A stretch of 64,000 bases of DNA from DATARH01 sp035550515 (GTDB lineage: Bacteria; Pseudomonadota; Alphaproteobacteria; ATCC43930; CGMCC-115725), in assembly GCA_035550515.1 (NCBI GenBank), contig DASZOZ010000113.1, forward strand, positions 1 through 64,000, written 5' to 3'. Position 1 is the first letter of the stretch; each line of letters begins with the position of its first letter. This document shows positions 6,683-15,399 of this stretch, piece by piece. The position numbers were made by a program, and so were the translations under genes. The notes below the pieces were generated by a model that was not told the DNA's origin, did not search any database, and worked only from the letters and a program-made list of their open reading frames with translations.

Positions 6683-7747
6683 TCACCCCGTCTCGGCAGT
6701 CGCCATCAGCAGGAAACGGGCGACGTCCTGCGGGATGAGTTCGACCCGCAAGGCTGCCTGAAGTGCGTCGAGGCCGAACCCGCGGAGATCCTCGTTGAAG
6801 TCGCCACGCCTGGGCGACCAAGTGATCGCCTCGATACCGGCCGATTGGGCGCGCTCGGTCAGAGCCATCGCCGCCCCGTCGCCGGCCGCATCATTGTCGC
6901 GCGCGATATAGAGCCGGCGCAGAGTCGGCGGGAGCAAAAGAGCGGCGAGGTGGTTGGCCGAAAGAGCGGCGGCCATCGGCAGGGTTGGCAGCACGCAGCG
7001 CAACGACAGCATGGTCTCGATGCCTTCGCCGGCCGCGAGCACATCATTGGCCACACCGAAGCGCACGGCGTTACCGAGAAGGTCGCCCATCGCCCGTCGC
7101 GGCGTGTCGATCGGCGCCTTGCCGAGACGGACCGAATCGAAGCCATCGGGCTCGAGCCAGGTGCGATGCGCGCCGGTGATGCGTCCATCGAGATCGGTGA
7201 CGCGCGCGATCATCGCGGGCCAGGTCTCGGTCGGCGAAGTGTCGTCGGGCCGATAGTAGCAACGCGGGTGGAATCGCAATGCGCCGTCTTCGTGCAAAGG
7301 CGTAATGCCGCGATTACGCAAATACGTCTCGACGAGAGTGTGCATCGGCGGCTGCGACATGGCGAACAATCGCCGTGCTGCCTCCGGCGAGCCGGTCGGT
7401 GCATTGGGTGTCCGGACGCGCGAACGATCGGACGCTGGTTCGGGATGAGGCAGGCTCAGGAAGCGGCGTGCTTCGTCAGCGACGTCGTGGAAGTCGATGA
7501 GGCCGCAGCTTTCGCGGATGACATCGAGCAGATCCCCATGCTCGCCGGTCGCGGCGTCGGTCCACTTGCCGGCCGGCCCTTTCGGCGACTCCTTCAAGCG
7601 GACGTACATCGACCGGCCCGGCGTGTTGCGGGCATCGCCGACGAGCCAGTAGCGGCCTTCGCGACGGCCGTTGGAGAGATAGTGACGGCAGACCGTCTCG
7701 GCGTCGCGCGCGAGACGGTGCGCCAGGTCGGAAGCGTCGCGCGGCAT
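6683..7747 (-). CDS. Toprim-domain primase-like protein (DUF7146 + Toprim)
   Basis: A 354-residue protein whose N-terminal 100 residues (VCRHYLSNGRREGRYWLVGD ... GDLLDVIRESCG) resemble the primase-associated DUF7146 domain. A Toprim domain follows at about residues 215-310, with AAGEGIETMLSL and the acidic motif ARDNDAAGDGAAMAL that binds metal. It may prime DNA synthesis on the transferred or replicating ICE strand. The start codon overlaps the stop of the helicase gene upstream (TGATG), so translation is coupled and the two probably act together. Confidence 0.85.
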   Translation of the reverse strand: MPRDASDLAHRLARDAETVCRHYLSNGRREGRYWLVGDARNTPGRSMYVRLKESPKGPAGKWTDAATGEHGDLLDVIRESCGLIDFHDVADEARRFLSLPHPEPASDRSRVRTPNAPTGSPEAARRLFAMSQPPMHTLVETYLRNRGITPLHEDGALRFHPRCYYRPDDTSPTETWPAMIARVTDLDGRITGAHRTWLEPDGFDSVRLGKAPIDTPRRAMGDLLGNAVRFGVANDVLAAGEGIETMLSLRCVLPTLPMAAALSANHLAALLLPPTLRRLYIARDNDAAGDGAAMALTERAQSAGIEAITWSPRRGDFNEDLRGFGLDALQAALRVELIPQDVARFLLMATAETG

Positions 7748-10700
7748 CACGCGGCCTCGCGCTCGCCGACGCGCTCGACCGGATAGCGATTGAGCACCTT
7801 CGCCAGCACCGCGATCCCACTCGCATCGGTTGGCACGAACATGCGCAGCTTCCAGGAGATGATCTCGTGGAAGAGGCCGTAAGCCTTCAGCCGGTCGCGC
7901 ATCGTGTCGTTGAATCCGGACAGTTCGATGCGGTTCGCGCCCATCACGCGCACGCGGCGGAGCTGGAGGCCTTCGGCGAGATCGAGGACGGTCCGGCCGT
8001 CCATGAGAGCAACGAAGGCAGCGTCCGGCGTCAATGTCGGAGCGCCGGCCGCGAGGGCGGTCGCGACCCAGGCGGGCGAGACCTTGCGGCCGATGATGCG
8101 CTCGCCGGCATCGGTCTGAAGCCGATAGACGCGCGTCGACTCGTTCGGCAGCCGTTTCCAGATCGGCAGGAGCAAACCGGCGACGACGTGGATGGTGCTG
8201 TCGGTGAACGTGGGCACTTCGCCGAGTTCGGTCTGCCACGCCGCCGCGAAGCGTTCGCGGTCGGCTTCGGTCCAGTGGCTTTCCGCCATCACCTTCAGCG
8301 GCAGGCTGTGATGCTCCATCGGCCGGATCAGGCGGACGCGGCGCTCGATCTCGCCGTCGTCGAGCATAAGGCTCGGCGCCGGGACCTGGACGGCGGCGCG
8401 GCCCGAGCGCTCGTTGAAGAGCAGGACCGCGCGCGGATCGCAGAGACGATCGAGCGCCTCGTCCAGCGTCACGGGCTGGTTGCGGCGGCGTTCGGTGATG
8501 GTGAGCAGCCGGGTCTCGGCGCCGGTGGCGGGATGGCTGTAGATGACGCTTCGGTCGGCGACGACGAAGCTCTCGGCGCGCAACGTCTCCAGACCGGCGT
8601 CGTAAGTGCCGGATGCGATCGCGCCCTCGATGCGGGCGGTGAGCAATTGCTCGAACGCGGTGAACAACACGTTCTGCAACTCGATGGTCAGCGCCAGCAT
8701 TCTGTTGAGGAAGGTCGTGATCGGCGGCAGCTCATCCTTGATGCCGTTGGCGTCCATCAGCTTCAGCCCGGTCGAGGCCTCGAAGGTCTGAAGCGAGCAG
8801 CCTTCGACCTTGCCGCGCACCAGCAGCATGTAGAGCTGGCGGAGCGCATCGCGGCCGTAGTGGCTTTCGAGATTGTCTTCGGGTCTGAATAACCCTTGGC
8901 CGCCGGTTTGGCGTTGACCACGTGTGATCGCGCCCAGGGTGTCGAGGCGGCGCGCGATGGTGGAGAGGAAGCGCTTCTCCGCCTTCACGTCGGTCGCGAT
9001 CGGCCGGAAGAGCGGCGGCTGCGCCTGGTTGGTGCGGTTCGTTCGGCCGAGGCCCTGGATGGCGGCGTCCGCCTTCCATCCGGGCTCGAGCAGGTAATGG
9101 ACGCGCAGCCTGCGATTCCGCGCCGACAGCTCGGCGTGATAACTCCGCCCGGTGCCGCCGGCGTCGCTGAAAACGAGAATGCGCTTGGCGTCGTCCATGA
9201 AGGCGGCGGTCTCGGCGAGGTTCGCCGATGCTGCGCGGTTCTCGACCATTAGGCGGTCGCCCTTGCGGATCACGCGGCGCGAGCGGCCGGTGACTTCGGC
9301 GACCATGTCGGTGCCGAAGCGCTGGACGATCTGGTCGAGCGCGCCGGGCACGGGCGGTAACGAGGCGAGCTTCTCGATCAGGCGGTCACGGCGCGCGACG
9401 GCCTCGCGGCTCTCGACCGGCTGGCCGTCGCGATAGACCGGCCGCGACGAGAGATTGCCTTCCGAGTCGGTGAACGGCTCATAGAGCTGCACCGGGAAGG
9501 AGTGGGCGAGGTAGTCGAGCACATATTCGCGCGGCGTGATGTCAACCTGGACGTCGCCCCAGTCCTCCGTTGGGATTTCGGCGAGGCGCCGTTCCATCAG
9601 CGCCTCGCACGTCGAGACGATCTGGATGACGGCGGCGTGGCCGGCGTCGAGATCGCGCTCGATCGCGCCGATCAGCGACGGCGTTTTCATCGAGGTGAGA
9701 AGATGACCGAAGAAGCGTTGCTTGGCGCTTTCGAAGGCCGAGCGCGCGGCGGCCTTGGCCTGGGCGTTCAGCGTGCCGGTCTCGCCGGTGATGTTGGCCG
9801 CCTGCATCGCGGCGTCGAGATTGTTATGGATGATCGAGAACGCGCCGGCATAGGCGTCGTAAATGCGGATCTGTTCGGGTGTGAGCTGGTGCTCGATCAG
9901 CTCGTATTCGACGCCCTCATAGGAGAGCGAACGCGCCGCATAGAGCCCGAGCGCCTTGAGATCGCGCGCCAGCACTTCCATCGCCGCGACGCCGCCATCC
10001 TCGATCGCCTCGACGAATTCGGCGCGCGTGGCGAACGGAAAGTCCTCGCCGCCCCAGAGCCCGAGGCGCTGGGCATAGGCCAGATTGTGGACCGTCGTGG
10101 CGCCGGTCGCCGAGACATAGACGACGCGGGCGTTCGGTAGGGCGTGCTGAAGACGCAAGCCCGCGCGTCCCTGTTGCGACGGCGCCTGGTCGCCGCGCTC
10201 GCCCTTGCCGCCGACCGCGTTCTGCATCGCATGCGACTCGTCGAAAATGATCACTCCGTCGAAATCGGAGCCCAACCATTCGACGATCTGGCGGACGCGC
10301 GAAAGCTTCTCGCCGCGATCATCGGTGCGCAGCGTGGCATAGGTCGTAAATAGGATGCCTTCCGCGAGGCGGATGGGCGTGCCCTGGCGGAAGCGCGAGA
10401 GCGGCGTGACTAGCAGCCGCTCCATGCCGAGCGCCGACCAGTCGCGCTGTGCGTCCTCGATCAGCTTGTCGGATTTGCTGATCCACAAAGCACGGCGGCG
10501 GCCCTTCAGCCAGTGGTCGAGCAGGATGCCCGCGACCTGGCGGCCCTTGCCCGCGCCGGTGCCGTCGCCGAGGAACCAGCCGCGACGGAAGCGTACGGCG
10601 TTCTCGGCGTCGTCGCGCGCGGCGGTGACGAGGTCGAAGGTCTCGTCGACGTTCCATGCGCCTGCCAGGAAGTCCGAATGCGCTTCGCCGGCATAAATGA

Positions 10701-12084
10701 CGCTTTCGAGCTGTGCATCGGACAGCAGGCCATCGCCGACAAGAGTTGTGGGGAGATGCGGGCGGTAAGAGGGCTTTGGCGGCGCGACCGACGCCATCGC
10801 CGCCGATTGCACCAGCTTGGTCGGATGGGCCTGCGAGCCGGGAATACGGATCGACTGCAATCCGTATTCTTCATAAAGCGCATCCGTGAGACGGACGCCC
10901 TCGGGCGGTGTCCATTCCACGGTCTCGTAGGAAAGCTCGACGCCCTCGGGCTCGGCAATCACCGCTGCCTGCTGCCTCGTGGCAGCGCGCGCGAGATAGC
11001 CGCGAACGGTTCGAGGCGTTGCGACACCGCCGGCGGTCGGCGTGGCGAGCAATCCGGCAACCGGGCGACGCGGCGGGACACGCTCGGCGATCCAGCCGAG
11101 TAGCGTGGCGGCGTCCGGCGCGATCCCAGCGGACGCCGGAAACTGCGCCGGATCGGACGCGGGCGCCTTGTCGATCACGGTGAGGCGCGTCTCGATGGTC
11201 GTGCCGTGCTTGGCATAGACCGATCCGTCGATCGCCGCGGTGAAGACGACGGTGCCGCGCTCCTGGAGGCGCTCGAAGGCATCGCGCCAGGATGGTGTCT
11301 CGGGGCCGAAGTTCGCGCCGGTGATCGCGACCAGCCGGCCGCCGTCGGCGAGACGCGCCAGCGCCGAAGCGACATGGCGGTAGGCGGCATCCGTCATCCG
11401 GCCGCTGACGTTCGCCATCGCCGAGAACGGTGGATTCATCAGTACGGCGGTCGGCGTGATGGCGGGATCGAGGTGATCATCGATCTGCGCCGCATCGAAG
11501 CGCGTCACGCAAAAGTTGGGGAAGAGATGCGTGAGCAGATCGGCCCGGGTCTCGGCCAGCTCATTGAGGACGAGCGCGCCGCCGGCGATCTCGGCCAGGA
11601 TCGCGAGGAGGCCGGTGCCGGCGGACGGCTCCAGGACGCGATCGCCGGGCGCGATGCCGGCGGCGCGGAGCGCGGCGAGGCCGAGCGGGATCGGTGTCGA
11701 GAACTGCTGAAGCGCCTGGCTCTCCTCGGACCGCCGTGTATGGGTGGGAAGAAGGCTCGCGACCTTTGCGAGCTGCGGCAGCGCCGCAGCCACAGAGCCG
11801 GCCTTGCGGAAAAGCGGCTTGCCGTATCGACGGAGAAACAGAACCGTGGCCGCTTCGCAGGCGTCGTAGCCTGTCTTCCAGTCCCACGCGCCGGACGTGT
11901 CGGAGCCGCCGAAGGCTTGCTCCATTGCCGTGCGCAGGATGACGGCTTCGACGCGCCGCCCTTGCTCGATGTGGGGAAGAAGAAGCCGCGCGGCCTCGGC
12001 GAGGCGTGGCGCGGGAGCATCCGTGCGGGCGCACGGGATCGACGCGGCTGCTGGTGCGGCCGCAGAGGCAGAAGGATGCGACAT
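7747..12084 (-). CDS. Methyltransferase-Strawberry notch helicase fusion
   Basis: A 1,445-residue protein. A SAM methyltransferase domain comes first, with VLEPSAGTG at about 150-158 and the NPPF catalytic motif at 217-220, typical of N6-adenine methylases. It is followed by a superfamily 2 ATPase of Strawberry notch type: Walker A GDGTGAGKGRQ, a DESH box, YVSATGAT, and the C-terminal motif GLGRTNRTNQAQPP. This giant is a signature gene of alphaproteobacterial ICEs and some phages. It is probably a DNA-protecting or anti-restriction remodeller, but its role is unproven. It is translationally coupled to the Toprim gene and preceded by a family 2 leader. Confidence 0.88.
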   Translation of the reverse strand: MSHPSASAAAPAAASIPCARTDAPAPRLAEAARLLLPHIEQGRRVEAVILRTAMEQAFGGSDTSGAWDWKTGYDACEAATVLFLRRYGKPLFRKAGSVAAALPQLAKVASLLPTHTRRSEESQALQQFSTPIPLGLAALRAAGIAPGDRVLEPSAGTGLLAILAEIAGGALVLNELAETRADLLTHLFPNFCVTRFDAAQIDDHLDPAITPTAVLMNPPFSAMANVSGRMTDAAYRHVASALARLADGGRLVAITGANFGPETPSWRDAFERLQERGTVVFTAAIDGSVYAKHGTTIETRLTVIDKAPASDPAQFPASAGIAPDAATLLGWIAERVPPRRPVAGLLATPTAGGVATPRTVRGYLARAATRQQAAVIAEPEGVELSYETVEWTPPEGVRLTDALYEEYGLQSIRIPGSQAHPTKLVQSAAMASVAPPKPSYRPHLPTTLVGDGLLSDAQLESVIYAGEAHSDFLAGAWNVDETFDLVTAARDDAENAVRFRRGWFLGDGTGAGKGRQVAGILLDHWLKGRRRALWISKSDKLIEDAQRDWSALGMERLLVTPLSRFRQGTPIRLAEGILFTTYATLRTDDRGEKLSRVRQIVEWLGSDFDGVIIFDESHAMQNAVGGKGERGDQAPSQQGRAGLRLQHALPNARVVYVSATGATTVHNLAYAQRLGLWGGEDFPFATRAEFVEAIEDGGVAAMEVLARDLKALGLYAARSLSYEGVEYELIEHQLTPEQIRIYDAYAGAFSIIHNNLDAAMQAANITGETGTLNAQAKAAARSAFESAKQRFFGHLLTSMKTPSLIGAIERDLDAGHAAVIQIVSTCEALMERRLAEIPTEDWGDVQVDITPREYVLDYLAHSFPVQLYEPFTDSEGNLSSRPVYRDGQPVESREAVARRDRLIEKLASLPPVPGALDQIVQRFGTDMVAEVTGRSRRVIRKGDRLMVENRAASANLAETAAFMDDAKRILVFSDAGGTGRSYHAELSARNRRLRVHYLLEPGWKADAAIQGLGRTNRTNQAQPPLFRPIATDVKAEKRFLSTIARRLDTLGAITRGQRQTGGQGLFRPEDNLESHYGRDALRQLYMLLVRGKVEGCSLQTFEASTGLKLMDANGIKDELPPITTFLNRMLALTIELQNVLFTAFEQLLTARIEGAIASGTYDAGLETLRAESFVVADRSVIYSHPATGAETRLLTITERRRNQPVTLDEALDRLCDPRAVLLFNERSGRAAVQVPAPSLMLDDGEIERRVRLIRPMEHHSLPLKVMAESHWTEADRERFAAAWQTELGEVPTFTDSTIHVVAGLLLPIWKRLPNESTRVYRLQTDAGERIIGRKVSPAWVATALAAGAPTLTPDAAFVALMDGRTVLDLAEGLQLRRVRVMGANRIELSGFNDTMRDRLKAYGLFHEIISWKLRMFVPTDASGIAVLAKVLNRYPVERVGEREAA

Positions 12085-12180
12085 GAGAAGAGACCTCGGG
12101 AGAGCGGGACACGGGCGAGCCGGCCGGCGCTCTCTCTGAACCGCACCGGCTCAAACCCGTCCCGGCCAAACTCTCCCTCT
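12085..12180 (-). promoter_or_regulatory. Structured leader, family 2, copy A (upstream of the helicase gene)
   Basis: On the minus strand the leader reads AGAGGGAGAG, then GGGACGGG and GAGCCGG. A loop with AGAGAGAG follows, then the pairing strands CCGGCTC and CCCGTGTCCC just before the ribosome site. Three other genes (ParB-like, ArdC and the 15,760 gene) have leaders with the same parts in the same order. The arm sequences differ but remain complementary. Confidence 0.55.
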
Positions 12181-12333
12181 CGTCACGCGGCTGCCTTCAC
12201 GGCACGCCCGTATGACGCTTGATGAGAACCTTGCGGATTGCCGATCGCCTCCTGAGCCCGCTGCGGTGATTCGGCGATGGATGCGGCTTACGTCAGCCTT
12301 CAAAGGGCAGCGCAATGCATGAAGGCCTGACGC
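12181..12333. other. Gap upstream of the helicase unit
   Basis: This stretch separates the cargo membrane-protein genes from the helicase leader. It holds no credible frame. It should contain the promoter of the helicase-primase unit, but no clear -35/-10 pair was picked out by eye. Confidence 0.3.
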
Positions 12334-12897
12334 CTAACTGGCGCCTAAATGGGTGCGTTGCCCGCCCTTTTTGCCATGCGGCAGCGTACTGCGGTTGTGT
12401 TGCTTTTGCAGCCCATACCGGGTCATCCCCTTCGGCTTACAAATCGAAAGAACTACGGGCACGAACAGCACGAGCATGCCAGCTATCGCGTGGACGACAA
12501 GCTGGACTCCCACAATATGGATCTGGTCTTGGTGTAATGTCGTTTCAGTGGCCAACCGCGCAGCATCATCAATCAATGGAAGCTTCAGCAGCAGGATGAT
12601 GGTCGCGAACGCGGTAAGAAGGAGCTTGAAAAGCACCCAATAGTGTTTGAACAATCCCCACGAGGTGCCGACCGATTGGATGACGCCGGTCACAAGAGCG
12701 CCAAATGCAAACGGTATGACGAGATCGTCAGCTATCAGCTTCATCGCCGGATAGACGACACGAACCGTTAGGTCGTCGCCGCGGACAATGCCCGATAGGG
12801 CTAGAGCGGCGAATGCCGCGATTGTGCCAAGCAACCCGACTGACAATGTAACATGCACCGTGAGCGCCAACTTGCGCAGACCAGGTGACATCATCAT
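12334..12897 (-). CDS. Four-helix membrane protein (DUF2269-like)
   Basis: A protein of about 187 residues with four hydrophobic segments: LTVHVTLSVGLLGTIAAFAA, a second near VIPFAFGALVTGVIQ, a third at LFKLLLTAFATIILLL, and a fourth at VVHAIAGMLVLFVPVVL. The helix pattern and the TSWGLFKHYWVLFKL stretch resemble DUF2269-type proteins often found beside TetR regulators. Three consecutive ATG codons (12891-12897) overlap the stop of the small gene upstream, so translation is coupled. Codon use is more AT-rich than the ICE core, consistent with cargo. Function unknown. Confidence 0.65.
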   Translation of the reverse strand: MMMSPGLRKLALTVHVTLSVGLLGTIAAFAALALSGIVRGDDLTVRVVYPAMKLIADDLVIPFAFGALVTGVIQSVGTSWGLFKHYWVLFKLLLTAFATIILLLKLPLIDDAARLATETTLHQDQIHIVGVQLVVHAIAGMLVLFVPVVLSICKPKGMTRYGLQKQHNRSTLPHGKKGGQRTHLGAS

Positions 12898-13055
12898 CGC
12901 GACGCCGGCGGTATGTGCCCGATCATGTCGGCGATTGAGTGACCGAGTAGCCACATCACGACCAGATGCAGGACAAATAATAGCAGCAGCACGACGATGG
13001 TGAACTTGAATCGCTTCACCCAACGGGGTGGGTCGTGGATTGGCGGATCGGACAT
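12894..13055 (-). CDS. Small single-helix membrane protein
   Basis: A 53-residue protein beginning MSDPPIHDPPRWVKRFKFTI, with one strong transmembrane helix (about residues 18-40) and a short periplasmic or cytoplasmic tail. Its TGA overlaps the ATG of the four-helix membrane protein, the best evidence that it is a real gene. The ribosome site is weak. It probably forms a two-gene unit transcribed away from the tetR gene. Function unknown. Confidence 0.55.
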   Translation of the reverse strand: MSDPPIHDPPRWVKRFKFTIVVLLLLFVLHLVVMWLLGHSIADMIGHIPPASR

Positions 13056-13189
13056 TTGGGTTGCCGCTGAAATCGTGGACACGGAGCCCAGAACAAGACA
13101 CACTGTCCGGAATCACGTCAATGCACGGGTCGGCTCCAGCGTCCTTAACCGCACAAATCGGATGATATGACCGGGAATAGTGGTCGAGA

Positions 13190-13771
13190 ATGGCAGGAAA
13201 AACGATAGACCGTCGCGTCAGTCGCACGCGGACGACCCTGCAACAGGCCCTCATAACGCTCATCATGAAGAAGCGTTATGAAACGATAACGGTCGAAGAC
13301 ATCTGCGACGTTGCCAATGTAGGCCGATCGACCTTCTATGCACACTATACCAGCAAGGATGATCTTAAGCGGCGCGGGCTGGAAGAAGCATTGCACGGCC
13401 TTCTGGAAGAACATGGACGCACACGACTCGCATCGCCAGGAAAGACAATGTTCAGCTTCAGTCTCCCCATGTTCCAACACGCGAAAGATCACTTAGCGCT
13501 CTACAGAGCACTCGCCGGCGGGCGTGGTGGCGCTTTCAGTCTCCAGCACATCGAGGAACTACTGACGAGTGTGGTACGGGATGAGCTTGTTTCATGGCGC
13601 AGAGGGAAGCCCAGCGGACCCATGCCCCTTGAAGCTGCGGTGCAATTTGTCGTGGGTGGGTATATGGCGTTGTTGACTTGGTGGCTCGACAAAGGAGCCA
13701 AAATCTCACCGCAAGAATTTGACGCCCTATTTCAGCAATTTGCCACCAAAGGCGTCTTAGAAATAGCGTAA
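13190..13771 (+). CDS. TetR/AcrR family regulator
   Basis: A 193-residue regulator with a typical N-terminal TetR DNA-binding domain: TLQQALITLIMKKRYETITV, EDICDVANVGRSTFYAHYTSK. A C-terminal ligand domain follows, including a long hydrophobic segment (VVGGYMALLTWWL). It is transcribed divergently from the two membrane-protein genes, with about 134 bases between them, and so probably represses them. Base composition is visibly lower in GC than the flanking ICE core, suggesting later acquisition as cargo. Confidence 0.85.
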   Translation: MAGKTIDRRVSRTRTTLQQALITLIMKKRYETITVEDICDVANVGRSTFYAHYTSKDDLKRRGLEEALHGLLEEHGRTRLASPGKTMFSFSLPMFQHAKDHLALYRALAGGRGGAFSLQHIEELLTSVVRDELVSWRRGKPSGPMPLEAAVQFVVGGYMALLTWWLDKGAKISPQEFDALFQQFATKGVLEIA

Positions 13772-13923
13772 CTCAGGTCGTTGCTCGCTAGTTTGCCTAC
13801 GTCGGGATTGAAGGGGCTGCGGCGTAGACGTAGTTCTCATTGGTTTTTCGTGGTTCAACCGGCGATGCGGGAACGGCTTGACCGACGGGCCGCCGCGTCC
13901 AGACAGGTCGCGGCGCGAGGGTG

Positions 13924-14166
13924 TCAGGAGGCCTGCTCGTCCGGCAGGGTTGAAGCCGGCGGCACATAGGCGTCGTAGGGATTGCCGTCAGCCAGGTGGC
14001 CGAACGGCGTGAATAGGAAATCCGGGCCATCGCGCCCGACGGCGCAGATGACGTAGCGGGTCTCGCCGGTCGCTGCGTCGGCGCATTCCATGAGGGCGAG
14101 GTTGCCGTCGGCCGCGGCGCGGAGCAGCGTCTGAAAGTTGGCGGTCGCGTGATCGGGAATGCTCAT
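13924..14166 (-). CDS. DUF6117-like small ICE protein
   Basis: An 80-residue soluble protein (SIPDHATANFQTLLRAAADG, then LMECADAATGETRYVICAV, FGHLADGNPYDAY). This family recurs in alphaproteobacterial ICEs; I recognise it as DUF6117 with moderate certainty. The start overlaps the stop of the upstream gene by four bases (ATGA), so the two are coupled. Role unknown. Confidence 0.7.
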   Translation of the reverse strand: MSIPDHATANFQTLLRAAADGNLALMECADAATGETRYVICAVGRDGPDFLFTPFGHLADGNPYDAYVPPASTLPDEQAS

Positions 14167-14588
14167 CGCCCGCTTCGCTTTCCTCGGGCGGATGACAGAG
14201 TTCGCGCCAGCCAGCCGCTTGTAGAGGTCCAAGCGATCGTCTCGCGGGTGGCGAGATCGAGAACATGAGCGCCGCCACCGAAGGCGTCGATGCGTGGCCG
14301 CGAGCATGTGTTGGCCCATTGAAAGCCCCAGCGGCCCTTAAGGTCGAAGGCTTCCGCACACCGAAGGACAAACGTGATGACTGTTTGCGGATCGCCGGTC
14401 ACGTCATCACGGATCCAGAGCACGGCACCACCGTGCTCCGGCTGGATGGAGATGAGAAAAGCGTCCGCAGGTGGATCCTCCTGCGCGTTCTCCTGCATCA
14501 GCGCATTGTAGAGATCGAGGGCGCGCGCTGCGTTGTCGGGTGTGCCGACATCGAGCACGCATGAGAAGTGCGTGAAGAAATCAGCCAT
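14163..14588 (-). CDS. Conserved ICE hypothetical protein
   Basis: A 141-residue protein with DLYNALMQENAQEDPPADAFL, a central ILWIRDDVTGDPQTVITFVL-like segment (AVLWIRDDVTGDPQTVITFV), and a basic C-terminus. It lacks a domain I can name. A clear TCAGGAGGCCATC ribosome site precedes the ATG, and a hairpin lies just before that. It is coupled to the DUF6117-like gene. Confidence 0.6.
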   Translation of the reverse strand: MADFFTHFSCVLDVGTPDNAARALDLYNALMQENAQEDPPADAFLISIQPEHGGAVLWIRDDVTGDPQTVITFVLRCAEAFDLKGRWGFQWANTCSRPRIDAFGGGAHVLDLATRETIAWTSTSGWLARTLSSARGKRSGR

Positions 14589-14608
14589 GATGGCCTCCTG
14601 AAACGACG

Positions 14609-14632
14609 AAGCCCGGCGCGAAGGCCGGGCTT
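14609..14632. terminator. Intergenic hairpin, module a
   Basis: AAGCCCGGC and GCCGGGCTT pair perfectly around a 6-base loop. It lies between the stop of the 14,657 gene and the ribosome site of the 14,163 gene. It could end the upstream transcript or act as a leader hairpin. Three further copies of this layout occur nearby. Confidence 0.5.
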
Positions 14633-14656
14633 CCTGGAATTGCTGTGATTGGGAGA

Positions 14657-14929
14657 TCAGCCGGTTGGGCCGTCGTGGATGCGGTCGTCGTCGAATTCGA
14701 CATCCTCGATCACGGGGTGGCGGCCATCGGGGGCAACGCGGTCGATGAAGGCGATCACGCCTTCTCGCCGTTCCTCGATGTCGATGTGCTCGGGATGGGC
14801 GCCCGACTCCATCGCGCGCTTTGCGGCGGCCTTAGCCTTGTCGATGGCGTCGGCATCCGATTCGGCGTCGATGGTGAAGCCGTCATAGGCGCGCAACCAG
14901 AAGCCGATCTTGACGATGTACTCGGTCAT
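14657..14929 (-). CDS. Conserved ICE hypothetical protein
   Basis: A 90-residue acidic protein beginning TEYIVKIGFWLRAYDGFTID, followed by AESDADAIDKAKAAAKRAMES. The pattern resembles small YcfA-like or DpnD/PcfM-like proteins but I cannot place it firmly. Its ATG follows GGAAGGAGACGCGCC and overlaps the stop of the upstream gene. Function unknown. Confidence 0.6.
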   Translation of the reverse strand: MTEYIVKIGFWLRAYDGFTIDAESDADAIDKAKAAAKRAMESGAHPEHIDIEERREGVIAFIDRVAPDGRHPVIEDVEFDDDRIHDGPTG

Positions 14930-15399
14930 GGCGCGTCTCCTTCCTTTGAAACCGCGGCGTGTTCGTCGGCTCCGGCGCCGGGCGCTGTGTGATCGCTCTC
15001 GTTTTCGAGGCATGTGAGCGCGACGCCTTCTGAAGCGGCGTAGTCGGCGGCAAGGTCGATCGCCCACCGTCGAGCCATATAGAGTTCGTCGTTGTAGGAT
15101 TCCCATTTGCCGGCGACGCGCGCACAGCCATCGTTGATGAAGCGCGGCAGGTCCGGGTGATCGGCGAAAACCTCGCGCGCTTCTGCGAGCGTGTCCTCGA
15201 CGGTCAGAACGAGAAGCGGATGCCAGCCGGCCGGATACTCGCAATCGAGCATGATCCGCTGAGCCCCGTCGGGGTCGAGACAGCCGCGAAAATACGCCCA
15301 GGCGCGCGACAGACGCGCCAGGCGATGGCGTGCGCGAAAACGCCAATGGGCGATGCGGTCGGCGACACGCGGGCATGCTGCTTTGAGACGATCAAACAC
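14926..15399 (-). CDS. Conserved ICE hypothetical protein
   Basis: A 157-residue protein with a basic N-terminus (FDRLKAACPRVADRIAHWRF, RARHRL) and an acidic C-terminus. The start is taken as GTG at 15399: GGAGGTGTGTC precedes it, the frame overlaps the previous gene by eight bases, and no suitable ATG lies nearby. The next gene starts within its stop codon, so three genes here are coupled. Function unknown. Confidence 0.6.
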   Translation of the reverse strand: MFDRLKAACPRVADRIAHWRFRARHRLARLSRAWAYFRGCLDPDGAQRIMLDCEYPAGWHPLLVLTVEDTLAEAREVFADHPDLPRFINDGCARVAGKWESYNDELYMARRWAIDLAADYAASEGVALTCLENESDHTAPGAGADEHAAVSKEGDAP

